From Sarcocystis neurona (taxonomy: Eukaryota; Apicomplexa; Conoidasida; Eucoccidiorida; Sarcocystidae): a stretch of 64,000 nt of DNA. Location: contig KL647294.1 of the NCBI GenBank assembly GCA_000727475.1, positions 4,004,284 through 4,068,283 of the forward strand. Reading direction: 5' to 3'. The position numbers were made by a program, and so were the translations under genes. Positions 1 through 12,593 of this stretch are shown here, one piece after another. Position 1 is the stretch's first letter. The number at the start of each line of letters is the position of its first letter. A model generated the notes under the pieces. The model did no database searches. It saw only the letters and a program-made list of their open reading frames with translations, and had not been told where the DNA came from.

Positions 1-2745
1 TGATCCTTCTTGCGTCAGTCCGAGAGAATGTAGCTCCTTTGAAGCTTCTTGAAGGCAATCAGCGCTGACCCCATCCATGTGACCCCGCTCAGATGCTTTC
101 TTCACTGATGTGCGCAGAGTGCTCAACTGTGTAGTCACCGCCGCAAGGAAAGAAAATAATCTGTCCACAGGCACGTGTCCGCAACACTCCACGTCGAGTT
201 TCTCCACCACGCGGGCTGCCAAAGCCTGTTCAGGAATGGCACATATTCGTACACGCATGCACAGATGTAGAGAAAGTATAGCAGAGCTCCGTAGTGTAAA
301 GTATTTGGACGAATGGCACACCGCAAAAATCTGCATAATGACAGTGTATACCTGTAGCTGCGAATCAGGTATGAAGCCGCACATGCACCAGTTTATATCC
401 CTAGTTTCTATTGATTGAGCATCATTTTCCTCCTCTTTCTGGGTATATCTGCGTAGATTCATGTATATCAGTCTCTATCTACATTATACGGACATGGCAA
501 AAGACACTGTCTAGGAATGAAGGTGGTGAGCGTAGCAGGTTCCACTCTACAACTTTTCAAATTTTCGACAGATTAAAGCCGTTAACAACACACCTTATTC
601 ACATTTTGTTGACGAACATTTAATATGCGCTCTCCGTGAGTATTGTGCAACAATTACCGACTTAAGCCGCCGCAGATCCTTGGTCATGATATGGTGCGTT
701 CTCGTCCGCAAATGCAACCTCGTCTCCGTGACGAACACAGTAACTCTCTGCAGGTGTATGCGTCTCACTGTAGTGTTTTTGGCCCTCCACTCTTGGCGGT
801 GACTTGGGCAGAATGACTCTACTTTGCACGCGTAAACGCTGCTCAGGTTCTCGCTGGTTAGTGTACGTACAAGCTCTGAAACACGTATGCAAGCATACCG
901 CATACGTGCGGGAAGCCGTGTGCTACGCAACGTGGACTGGCCTGCATTCCTGGGATGTGCGAACGTGTCTCTGGCGTAGATATCACCTTGTGTTGTCGAA
1001 ACGCATATATATTTTTAAATGTGAATACGCAGTTACATAATTACGCATTGTCCCTCTACAGCCTATTTTAGTTTAGCTGAGTCTATTACTGCTCAAGCCG
1101 CGTCATATGCGCTCACTCTGAGGACCCTTCAAACGAAGGTGTCCCCAGCTATGCTGCATACCAACGCACATGTGGGGACATCGCCAGGGTTTCTGTTTGA
1201 GAGCACATGTTGAGGTAACGTGGGCCCGCGCACCATTCAGGTCTACAAAGGACACAACCGTGAGACTCAACATCTTGACAATGCTCGGCAAGCACGGATT
1301 CTGTTTGGCAGCATATGTTCAGGTAAGGGTGAGCGTGCACACCAGTCAGGTCTACCAAGGACGCACCACGAGACTACGTGTCTTGACAATGCTTCACAAG
1401 CACGCCGATCTTTTAACCAGCCTGTCCGTAGACTGAATGAGTTTGTCTTCGACCTGCCTAGATGCCTTGCGTGCAAAACTGGTCCTGCGTATACTTCCGC
1501 AATGTGTAGGTGAGAGTAAATCAGAAGGGCCACGAGCTTACTCTGCTCTGAAGATAAAAGTGACTGAACTCTTTAGCAACGTTTTCCATATTGTTTCTGC
1601 ATTCGATGCTGATATATAGGTACATGTGTGTATATGTATATATATATATATATGCGTATGCACGAGAAAGGAGCGCAGTTCAAATATTGTATCCCTCCGT
1701 CCGGGGACACAATTAGACACGAAGACTCAAAAAACACGCCTGTTCCATGTTGGAGCCTGCGCGTCGTGGAGCGCGTAACGCGCAGAGCCCACAAAGGAGC
1801 AAACGCGTGGTTCACCCACGTTGGAGATTACATGGCGACACTAGGGTAACGTAGCAGGAAGGCCTGCGGTAGGGAGATCTGAAAAGTGTCTGGGAAAAAA
1901 GGTGCGTAGGTGACGTATCGGCACGACATGCGGCGAACACACACTTAGATGGTATTATTGGAAGAAGGTGATGAATATCTTGCAAATGTCAGACACAATC
2001 TCGACAACTACACAGATACGTGCGTAGCAGATCCACCTGCTAAACGCTTCCCTTGAAGGTGCTCAGGTGGCATATCACAGGCGTGTATCTGAGAGCTGAT
2101 CAAGGACTCGCACCACTTTCCCTGTACACACATGTCAGATGTCATAAATTTCTTTCTTAAAAAGTCTGGGCTTGCAGACTGTAGAAGTGGGGTAGCACGC
2201 GCTAGAAGGACTTGCCTTTTCATGGGATATTCTGCAGTCAGCGAGCAGCTGCTTCGCTACCGTGCTTGCCGCTGAAGACTTCTTCTGTTCTTGAGCCGAT
2301 GATTCCCGCCGACTTCCTGTAGCCTCTACACACCCCACCTGTCCTATGTGATTTTCTCGGAAAATCCCCAAAATTTGGAAGACACCGCTTAGTAAATTCT
2401 TGTCCACCGTTGGGCAGCCAGGATTATGAGGTTGGACCCAGTCAACTGCTGCCCTACACGTCGTGGACAACGGAGCACCACAGATACACGGATGGATCTT
2501 TTGGAGGTGCGAGTCCATTTGCCATTTTCGAGATAGTTGTTGACCGAGCAAATAAAAAGAGGAAGGCCACTTGGATCTTCAAGCATATATGTATTTACAT
2601 ATGCATTGCACTGTATAGTTGCGACCTGTGAAAGTGTCCGAAAGAGTAACGAATAGGCGCATTCTTGCATAGGTACACGGGCACAAAGAGACTGCGGTAC
2701 AAAGAGAGGGACACTGGCTAAGGACGAATAACAACTTCCTCCCAC
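1..2745. other. Intergenic or intronic, no gene recognised
   Basis: Apart from the 108-bp duplication and a (TA)n tract near 1,637 no feature is supported. The minus-strand frame at 2,135-2,551 contains a Ser/Ala-rich part (about 2,210-2,330) that could be a further exon of the LY-repeat gene, but its borders are unclear. Confidence 0.5.
1191..1406. repeat. 108-bp tandem duplication (two copies)
   Basis: Copy 1 (1191-1298) and copy 2 (1299-1406) share blocks such as ttctgtttg, caggtctac and cttgacaatgct with scattered differences. The period is a multiple of three, and a plus-strand frame stays open through both copies as two related 36-residue units. No other gene evidence is seen nearby. 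Confidence 0.85.
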
Positions 2746-5396
2746 CTTAGATCCCGGTAGAGCTTCTGTCTGTATACAGCTTTCGAGCGCGCTCCAAGTT
2801 TCGGAGCATCTCGGAGCGACCGCAAATGTTCTTGCGCTTGAGTTTCGACCATCTGCATCTGCTGGCGACGAGCTTCAGCCAAGCCGTACAGTTTTTCTTC
2901 GATGAGGCCTTGATCAGTAATAATAAGAAACAGGGTACAAAGCATGACAGGCCCTACAGCTTTGTTTCGACAAAGTTCAGAGTCAAGGGGGGCAGCCTCT
3001 CCACCGTGTTCCTTCGACAAGTCCTAAGCTAAAAGCGTCACGCGAGCTTGTCTATACGGATGTGGAGCACCTGGGGCCCGTCAAGCGTTCCCACGGCGTG
3101 TTTCACAGGCAGGCACCACGTACAGCTAGGGCGCTCGGAGTGTTCGACGACCATTCACAAGATACGAACTGTACACACCCGTGAGTATTTTTCGTGGATC
3201 TTCGTTTGTTGTAACCGTCAGTTCTTTTGTAAATCTACTGTGTTTGTGTCGTACGCATGTCCACGTGCTCATCCTGAAGACATGGAAGTTGGCTATCCCG
3301 CAAACCTGTGCTTCTGGCCGAGGTGAGAGCCACAATGAACTTCGCTCTATGCACCAAATTTTACAGGTTCTGTTTTGCACTTACCGCGGAGGGTCGTTGA
3401 CAAACGCAAGCGCACGCAGTCTACTTTCTTAGCAATACGTTCGAACGCTGTGCATACTCATCCCTAGTGTGCGCTTGTCTGTAGAGCGGCGCCTACACAG
3501 AATGATGCGCATACGTATATAGATGCACTTTATTAGTTTTATAGATCCGGCGGTTGATTCTGGTCATATTTTCTTTTTAACGGTTGTGCCGGTCGTATGG
3601 TCCATCGCAACACACGACCCGCGGGGTTCCCCCGGCTGCAGCGGCATGGCACTGAAAAGGCAGTGTTCTGGCTGCGTTAGAAACGCTTATTTATTCCGGC
3701 CCTGGAGTATAAACCTGTTGCTGCAAGCATCCGTTGGAACTACATGGGGACTCCATAACTCAAGACTATGCTTGTCTATTACCCCATCAATACCTACTTC
3801 GTTTGTATACGTAAACATGTCTTCCTCACTCATAATACGTGATTCTACGCACTAAAGACATACACGGTTGCTGCTTCTCCCACCACTGGGACGCGCAACC
3901 TGGGTTCTGTGCGCGAGTGTAGAGATACAACTGCGTAAGCTATGGCAGCATGCGTCGTAGTTGCCACTGTCCTCAGAGAAGTTCTTCTCGAATAAGCTTT
4001 GCTCTTCCGCTCACGTGAGCATATAAACACGGACCTGTCAACAGTTCTGCGCTCTGACGTACACGCATACTATCGCTTACATATATATATATATATGCAT
4101 ACGTATAGCCTTGTATAAAGATCAACTGCTCTCCATGTGCGAAACCACCTCCTGAAAATTGGATGCGGCAAGCTTCGGCGGAGCTTGTACGGTAGCCTGC
4201 TTTTCCTTTCACGTGATAGTTTTCCTGCGGTCTAAATCCTAAAGATTTTGGTCGTGACAAACACTCGACGGCTCTCCGACGTAATGCTGCGTCTTCCTAA
4301 TAACGAGGAGCAGCGGAACCACGAAATTGCACATCTACCTGTATTAACGTGGCGCGTCACTACATGTGACAAAGCCGGGCTGGACGCGCCACAATTATTT
4401 CAGTCGAATGTACCTCTGTTCAGATATTTTGTTCGCTGTACTGCAGAGAATACTGTTTCCTCCTTTACATGTGCGTAAACAACCTGCCTAGAGTAAGGCA
4501 GACTACGTCCAACGTTGTCATGCATGCGTGACGAAGCGTACTGCGTCACTAAATGAATAACTAACGAAGAACGGAGCAACGCTATAGAATAACCAGTCGC
4601 TCCATATATACGTCGATGCATAGACGGTAGCATCCGTTCTCGGTTCGAGCGTTTGTAAGAACTAAGCCCACTTTGTTCGTCTCCATCTGCACTGGGCATG
4701 TTTTAATGTGGAACGAACCTGGCGGCGAAGTGAAGTCTACGATTGAGTTCTACCCTACAATCGACTTGACGTTACATTTTTTTCCTGCCCCATTAGTGCT
4801 CTGGTACCTGGTTTAGCTTGCCGTTGCTTCTGACTTTTCCCCCTCGTAGCCTTGCTCCCTTCAGCGGCAGACACGATTTGATTGATTTCTTCTTTCTTCT
4901 TCCTATTTTCTTCGGCCTCTTTGTACAGTCTCTCGTGAATGCTCCCCTCTGTTTTCTGCCCACTACCTGGCCGGGGTCTGGTAAACGAAGCCATAAAGCG
5001 TGAAGCCTCTGATATGACAGGACGGAAGGCCTCTTCGCTGCGTGCTCTTATGGCGTCCTGGACTGCCGCTCTGTGCGTTACTGTTCCACTTGACGTCCTG
5101 CTTCCTGCTGTCGCAGTATGTGCCTTCGCTGGTACGCCGGATGCTCCAGTGCCCGGTGGTCTCAGTCGTGCTGTAGTTACAGCTGCACCGGATGAGGCTC
5201 TCTTGACTTTTGCTTTTGCTGCGGCCTCAGCTTGCCCTCTACCTTGTGGATAACGGACTCCAGTGATTTCGGTACCATTGCTGGTAGTGGTACTGCTGCT
5301 GCCGCCGGCATAATGTTTTCCTGCTGCAGAAGAAGACGAGGTACGTGCACGTGTTATGGCACATGCTCCACCTCGTGTGCTGCTGCTGTTCGGCAT
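2746..5396 (-). CDS. Hypothetical coiled-coil protein with LY repeats (3' end open)
   Basis: Two exons are proposed: 5396-4808 and 2908-2746. The donor is cag/gtacc, the acceptor gatcaag/gcc, and the phases agree. The start ATG at 5396 sits in a good context (aacaccATG). The first 130 residues are Ser/Thr/Ala/Arg-rich and probably disordered. They are followed by charged helical sequence with three related motifs: IHERLYKEAEENRKKKEE, LIEEKLYGLAEARRQQ and VYRQKLYRDLR, the last two preceded by PG and GARSK. Such LY-centred charged repeats occur in long cytoskeletal or centriolar-type protist proteins; that is only an analogy. A donor AAG/GTGGGA at 2746 means at least one more exon lies downstream, perhaps in the Ser/Ala-rich frame near 2,200-2,300. 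Upstream exons cannot be excluded, since exon-like frames lie at 6.7-6.9 and 9.6-9.8 kb on this strand. Confidence 0.5.
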
Positions 5397-6699
5397 GGTG
5401 TTTGTTGTCTTCAAAGCGACTTAGCTTTTCGCAAACATTTCATTCTGCCACATGATGGTATAGGTAGGTGCTACGCTGCTGGTCTTGAAGTTATTGTGGG
5501 AGACGGGAAACCGAATTAGCCTGTTTACTGAAACCACGTCGGAGAAACATCATTGCGGGCCCCCAGATGCTTTCAAAACAAGCAGTTTCCAGTTTACGGC
5601 AACCCTCTTCACTGCGCGGAGCCTGTCCCCCGCAAACTCGCAAATACGTACACCAGTGCAAGATTGTAAATTTACGCCTTAATGTGAATGTTTTCTTGCG
5701 AAGAAAAAAAAGCCCGGGGAGTACATCGCATATCATTTTTTTCATGTATCCAATCTACTGGCAGCCCGAGACATGCTTTTTCATGCCTATGCGTGGTCCT
5801 CCGTCCGCGTGCAAGCTGCTTGCCCAAGAGGGTTGACGTGGACCTACTTGGGCCAACAAATTGCACAGTTTCGCTAGTCTATCTAGAAAACACACACTGA
5901 AGACCTGTGTATATGTGCGTACGACACACCTGTTCTGTCCGCTAGCAGCGACAAGAGATGGGCGCATGCAGCTCTGCATACTCGCGTCTTTCCACCACTA
6001 CCTGCAGGCGGCCCTCACTGAACACGCAGAGGTGACCTTGGTCACGGTCTCTGCAGAATGTTGATGGATGTCTTGAGGTTGTCACTTCGGCAGTGGCAGG
6101 ACACGTTGGAATACTACTGCGTGTCTATAGTAACAGACGTGTTCCCTTGTGTGGCTGCAATATGTGAACGCATTACATGCCGGCAAACACAAGAAGGCGG
6201 ACGAAGGCAGGACAACGTCATCCGTGTACACGTAAAGGTGAAGCCAGAGAGTAAAAATTATGACATATATAGTACCAAAAAAAGGCCCCAGTGCTCCGAA
6301 AAGCATGTGGCCCCGAGTATTCTGGAAAAGAGAAGGGCGAGCAGCAGTATGCCTCCTGTGACCTCCTCCTCCTTTTGGATGAAGAATTGTGAAGAGACCG
6401 ACTGCTTCAGACCTGCAGCTGTGCAAGAGGTACACTATCGACGTCACCCGCCCTTGCTGAATGGCATCCTCTCAAGCAGTAGGGGGAAAAGGAGGCGACG
6501 CGGTGCTTGTGACATCAGAAGGTGACCTTTTATCGGCACGAGGAGCGCACATTTAATCAAAAGGAGAGACGCACACTTAAACGTGAAAGTGTAAGAATAC
6601 GTACGCCACATTACATACACGCGTGTAGACCTGCACGTTCTACACATTTACCTGTAAAGTTGTACATATATACAAGTGTGTGTGTTAGTGTTTTTATAT

Positions 6700-6888
6700 G
6701 TAAGTGTGTTTGCGTCAGCGCACTCCTTTCTGGACTCCGAGCCATTTTTTTCGACAGCTAAGTAATACGCAACAGTAGCATCAGCACTCCGACCAAGCGG
6801 AGGCAACAACGTCAATCCCAGAATAAATTGGTGGAACCGAAGATGCAGAGACCACTTCTGGATCTGTGAGGACACTAACGGCTGAAGG
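6700..6888 (-). other. Exon-like frame after a strong acceptor
   Basis: On the minus strand a good pyrimidine-rich acceptor (ctacgttccttcag) is followed by an open frame that includes SSQIQKWSLHLRFHQF and later VAYYLAVEKNGSESRK. Residue composition looks protein-like, not repeat-derived. No clear donor closes it, apart from a weak cttg/gtcgga. I do not recognise the sequence. It might be an internal exon of the LY-repeat gene at 5.4-2.7 kb or of an unseen gene. Confidence 0.25.
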
Positions 6889-7457
6889 AACGTAGATATG
6901 AAGGAGATTAAGGTGCGCAAACATTGGCGCTGGCTTCCTAGATCTAGTCTGCCATTTCGAAAAGAATGGCTGCGCACTAGCAATCTTAGCTAGGGAGTCG
7001 CAGGCGCTTTTAATATAGAGAACCAAATGTTGTGCGCAAAAATACTGCACAAAACAGCTCCATGGGCTTGCGCATACCTACAAAAATATCCTCGCCTCTC
7101 TCCCCTCATATTCACACATTCATATATCTACAGACATGTTTAAAAGTGTCGGTTTCAACGGAGGGGAACACCCGCGGAATTGTGTTGGCGTGTACGTAAC
7201 TGAGAAGCGATATGTAAAAATGTGCTAAATACAGGCGCACGGGTGTCACTCCCAGAAAACATTGAGAAAAATGCGCCGAAAATCCAACGGGGGGCAGCTC
7301 GACAGAGAATCATGCTGATACAGTCGATTTTGACCTGCTGAGGCGCGGAAAGCCGTCGATGTGCACGTAGCGTGTTTAATGTTTTGTCTCCGCATGTATC
7401 TACGCACGTGTTCCTGTGTTCAGGTCATCTCGTTGCTGTAGAAGGACACATCAAATC

Positions 7458-7694
7458 ATGGACAGGCGCAGTAACTTCTACAGGGATTCAAGAATGCGTA
7501 TCTCAGGACAGAGGGATACTTGCGGTCCCACAGTTGCAGGTGCCAGCAGGTCTGCGTCACAAAAACTTCGAAACATGCAACAGTGGCATCCTGCTGAGTG
7601 CAGGGATCCGAGAAAGTTGCTGGCTAGGCCAGTAGAAGTTACCTGCTACAATGGTTCGTGCAGACACCTGCACTTACACGTTTTTTTTCTCTAG
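7458..7694 (+). CDS. Small basic open frame, doubtful gene
   Basis: This ATG-started frame of 78 codons begins MDRRSNFYRDSRMRISGQRD and is rich in Arg, Ser and Gln in its first 60 residues. A pyrimidine-rich acceptor-like site (ctgtgttcag, about 7,423) lies just upstream, and a possible donor (gcag/gtgcca) lies inside it, so it may be an exon rather than a full gene. No domain is recognised. Chance is a real alternative. Confidence 0.2.
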   Translation: MDRRSNFYRDSRMRISGQRDTCGPTVAGASRSASQKLRNMQQWHPAECRDPRKLLARPVEVTCYNGSCRHLHLHVFFL

Positions 7695-7854
7695 CATGCG
7701 ACACCTCAAGAAGTATTGGAGAAAGCACTTAAATTCGACGTCCTTTAGGCTTGTGCATCCAAGTTCCACCAAGGTAGGGACACACGTGGTCTCTACGTAA
7801 ACGTTGACACACACAAGTACACGCCGTGGTATCCGACAGAGCACGCATGCACAG

Positions 7855-7889
<35 letters not shown>

Positions 7890-9637
7890 CGTATATATGC
7901 GGCGACGTGTGCATACAGTTAAGATATCATGGAGAAATTAACACGTAGGTGGCTACTCAGGTTGCATCTTGGCACGTCTTTGACACGTCTTCGTCTTCTC
8001 TGCAGGTCCTACCTGCTACCCAGGGCCATTCTAGGGCGTGTGAGGCGTCCTTGTGTTTTCACAGCAGCGCCTTAAACTAGTGCATGTGTTTCTCCGCGTG
8101 TGCAAGATCGTTTATGTTGGTACGCATGTGTGCACGTGTGCACACATATGCACATGTAGAAGATACGATTCGTTTACGCACGTCTATGCCAGAAAAGACG
8201 TCAAGACAATATGGCCAAGCATTCGGACGTACGACCATGTGATGGCGTATATGTAGACATATATACCACTTACCACAGGAAGACATACACTCACAATTTA
8301 GTCAGCAGCCAGGCGCAAGTGCACACGCATAATTATGCACGTTTCTTCTGAGCTATGCATCAAAAGACGCGTGTGGTTTTGCGCGGTTGCGCACGCCCAC
8401 ACTTCTTAGTCCGACCCTCTGGATGTAAAGCGAAAGCTTAGGGTACCAAGGCCGCATTTTTCTGCTTTGCATGCTTTTTAGTAAGGAAGCTCGAGGAGAA
8501 CAACCCGCAGCCTTGTCGTTGCGGCTGTCAGTAGATGTACATGGGGCTGAGTGTGTGGGGTGTTGGTGGCTTCTTCCAAGGGCAAAGGTTGCATACTTAG
8601 AGCACGGACAAAGACACCCTAAGGCTCGCCAAAAATTTTGATGACAGTAAGGTGTGCCACGCGGTAGGGCGACATACCAAAACACGAGGGTGCGGCAGGT
8701 GGCTTCCGCCCGGCACACACTTAGAGATGTGACTTGGTACTACACATGTGCTTATCTCGCTATACACGTGTACACTTGCGCATTAACAGATATATATATA
8801 TATACTTATACACACATACCTATACGTTCGTCTGTTTACATTGTTCCCCAAACAACATTCAGGTGTAGAGCTTGTGTAGGCGTATACACGTATACATACT
8901 TGCGGCGCCCTCATATACCTGTGTATGCTAATGGTTGACTACTACTTATTCCGTGACCAACCACGAGGCGTTACGGGGGGCTCTGGAGAGATTCGGTGGG
9001 GAGACCAACTGTGTGGATGTTCGTGTCTCGTCATTTGGGTAATTTCAAGAGGGTGAATGGAAACATTTGCAGAAGGGCATCCGTGCGTCTTTGTAGTTCA
9101 CTAGTCTCTCTACTAATCGTGCCTTGGTGATATACGTTGAGTCTACAGCAGACAGGTATGTACGTTGTACACTGAGAGGAAAAACATGGGCCTAAAACCC
9201 CTGCCGACGCGTAACAACAGAGCCAGTGCCCGGCGTACGCTGGACGCACTTAATATGCAGATGTTCATTTTTCTCGTGCACCTCGCGAGAGAGGAGAAAT
9301 GTTGAGTGTGCCTGCGTGATACGCCATGCACATAAAAAACCCCATAGACCAGTCTCATTGCGTCTTAAGAAGTTTAGAGAGGAAGAAAAAAATTTATTCG
9401 GCCCTCGCTGCAGTCTCGTTCACAGGCATGTGCCTGCGTCCGCAGGACCGCAAAAGTTGTATGAGGGAGTCTACTGGCAGCGGGCCTACTTTCCGACGCA
9501 GAAGCGTTGAACTGTCTCTGCGTCGGCAATTCTCTGCAGAAAATTGACTGGAGTGTCGATTACATCCTCTTTGCCCAGTGAAATGCGGAAAAGTATGTTC
9601 TGCTGTGAAAGGAATCTGCGGCTTGCAAAAGCGTTAC

Positions 9638-9759
9638 CCTGCTAATGTCTGCGTCTTCTACTGTTCGATCACCAGCAGGAAAAATGTCGGATTGATTATT
9701 CACTAAGAGGCCATCAGATCGGACCATACCTTCCAGAGCAGCATATACAGGGAAAAGGT
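9638..9759 (-). other. Exon-like frame with good acceptor and donor
   Basis: The minus strand has acceptor acatgttcag at 9760 and donor AGCAGG/GTAACG at 9638, enclosing a 122-bp frame that reads DLFPVYAALEGMVRSDGLL and then NNQSDIFPAGDRTVEDADIS. Composition is non-repetitive and protein-like. An internal donor (CTGGAAG/GTATGG) could shorten it. No family is recognised. It could be a 5' exon of the minus-strand gene near 5 kb. Confidence 0.3.
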
Positions 9760-12593
9760 CTGAACATGTGTGCGAATGCTCACGTTGGTGGAATCCGCTG
9801 ACCCACACCGCTTATTGACGTCACACGCGTGGGCGCCTCTGCTGTCAGCTAGGCATATTATTATTAGCGGGCGCATTTTGGGGAAATGCTCATGAATGGT
9901 AATAACCTGAAAGGCTACGCACGCTTAAGTATGCACTCGGTGGAAGTATGTCTCCAGACGGTTGCACCAGAGATGGCGTTCTTCAATCTCTGCGAGTCGT
10001 CCCGGCATCCGGTGCCTGCCCGGACATTTACATGCGTGTATATATATATATATATATGTATATTTATTTCTGCGTCGTGAGACAAAGTGTGGATGCAGCG
10101 AAATGCTACATTTCTTCAATAGCACGTGTGAGCACCCAGGGGCACCACAGTATACGAAGCCTTTGTGGACCGTTGAAAGCCTGTCTTTTCCGCGTGCCAC
10201 CTGCCTGGAACAGCCAGAGTTACACTGCGTACCCGTTCCGCGTGGATGAGCTGTGGTTTTGGGGCTGCACCAAGCTTTGAAAAAGTGTTTTACTTGATTG
10301 CGACTCGCAAGCGAATAGATGGTTCTCCACCGGTGGTTACGAATTGAGGGTAATGTATATTATATGCCACACACAACCGCTGTGTCCAGTGGTAAATCCA
10401 ATGGCAACAACTTGGACTGTGTTGCTCTAATTCCACGCCCGTGAGCGTGAGCGTTCCCCGCACCAAGGCTACATGTATGCACACGTGTATGTTGCGGTTT
10501 TACACTCCGCATAAATAGATCCGTTCCTTTGTGATGTAGCCTTCCCCGAACCCATTCAAGTTTAAAAGTGTTTCTACTTGTACAAGCGATTGAGCGTGGT
10601 TGCTGACAGTGTTCCATTGTCGAAGACAGACATCGACTTCTCTAGGCTCTTATAATGCCTCACATTTACACGTATGCGTTTGTATCTCTCTCTCTCTGTG
10701 CCCATATATATATATACACACACACATATACATATATGTATACACAGATATGCTGTCTCTGGGTCATATACGAAACTGCTCTTTGCGCGTGCTTGTGTAA
10801 AAAGAAGATTCGCCGTTAGATTAGTTGCTCGCGCTACTACTTAGGGAATGCTTCGCATTTCTTGCATCTAGGAGGGCTGAAGGCAACTTGAAGTCACTCA
10901 CCTAGTCAAGAACACTGGTGTGAACACAAACCCACACATATGCAGAAACACATGTGGACGTGAATGTGCAAGAGTATGTACTAGAAGAATATATAAAAAC
11001 GTATATATGCATATGCAGACGTACATATATATATACACATATATATGAATGTGCAGATGTATTTGTGAAGGCGTGTGGTAGCGGTGTTTCCCCAACGCAC
11101 ATGGTCCAACACAGCAAGTGGAAAACACGCTTCAGATACGCCGTGTTTAAAGGTGTGCGCGCAAACGAGTAGACGAACGTTCACACGTGTATATTGCCTT
11201 TTATCGTGTTTGTACACGTGTGTAGTTGTGTTGAGTTCGATGTGTACCAGTTTACGCAGATACAGAAGTTCAGAGGCATATACAGTAATGTAACCGGCGA
11301 AGAGAACGAGGAATACAACTCGTTCTCACACGTGTCTGCCGTTGTGTTCACAAATGTCGATTTGTCACCATCGGTAGAAATCCTTGTGAGTTCCATTGTT
11401 CGAATGTTCTGTTCTTCAGCGTGCTGTACTCGTGGCCGCTGGAATTAAGAACTGGTGCAGAGAACGAATCAAGGCACCTCAGACGTTCTACGCTCGTTGC
11501 AGTCGTTCTGACTTTTATGGTTCTCGTACCGCACAAAGCTCACGTGCTTCTCGTGGGTATCATTTCTCGTCCTTCTGCAGTCCCCTGCTCGAGAATTCAT
11601 ATATATATATATATATGTATGTATATATTTCGTAACTTACGTTCATGCGAGCATTCATTCAAGGGCACGCATAAATAGACATAGTTCTGCAAACACGTAC
11701 ACACTGTAAAATATTACTGGTCCCCACTCACCCCTGACGAATGAGGAACTGCACCTCTTTTGTCCCCGCCATTCGACACAGGGGATATAGCGTTCTTTTG
11801 TACAAGTATTCCGACATCCTACTCCCACCGATACGCACGCGTTATGGAACTGCATTCAGCCATGCCGTTACCAATGTGTAACTATGTAGGAGGTGCTGGC
11901 GAATATGCGTACATATACATATCCATCTATCTCTCTCTATATATGTAAATGTTCCTGCTTCTCTACAGTCATTTCCACAAAAATTCTGTTACTTTTCACA
12001 ATACGTACTGGCTCCTGGAGTGCAACGTCGACTTTTGGCAGCATTGTATCCGGCAACTTCCGCGAACAGACATTACCTTTGTCCTGGTACCCTTCTGCAC
12101 GAGAGAAAGCATTTTTTTTTGAGTTGGCGTTTTCGTTCGTGGTTGAAAATTCGGTACGGTCTTCGACACGATGAATATCAACGTCTGATGTATATAAACG
12201 GTATATCTGCGCTCCGACTATAGGGGTACGAGTAGGAGTATAGCGCTATATATATATATATATATACGTTCGTATGAGCCCGTGCTGACTTGGACTGTGT
12301 GGGTACGCCGCGTCTTCCTCCGCTTTGAGTGCCTCAACTCTGGCATATTGACAAGATACACATTATTTGACTGCACTCGTATACGCCGCCTACACAGCAC
12401 ACCCTTAACGTATCCTGGCATATCTATATGCATCCAGGGAGACATATACAGGTACAGGGGTATAGATATATGTATATTATATATACGCTTTGCCGATTCT
12501 TTGGTGCTGGGGCTCTGGTGTTACTGCTGTTGGTGCAGTCCATCATTCTTGTGGGGGGTGTCCCCCCCCCCCTCTGCGTCGAGACGCTGACCG

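Larger units (their letters stand above)
5415..12593. other. Repeat-punctuated non-coding DNA with a few exon candidates
   Basis: (TA)n tracts occur near 7,862, 8,790, 10,037, 10,704, 11,027, 11,597 and 12,247, each flanked by gtgtacacgtgt-like alternating purine-pyrimidine DNA. Besides the exon candidates at 6.7-6.9, 7.4-7.7 and 9.6-9.8 kb I see no gene. Confidence 0.5.
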
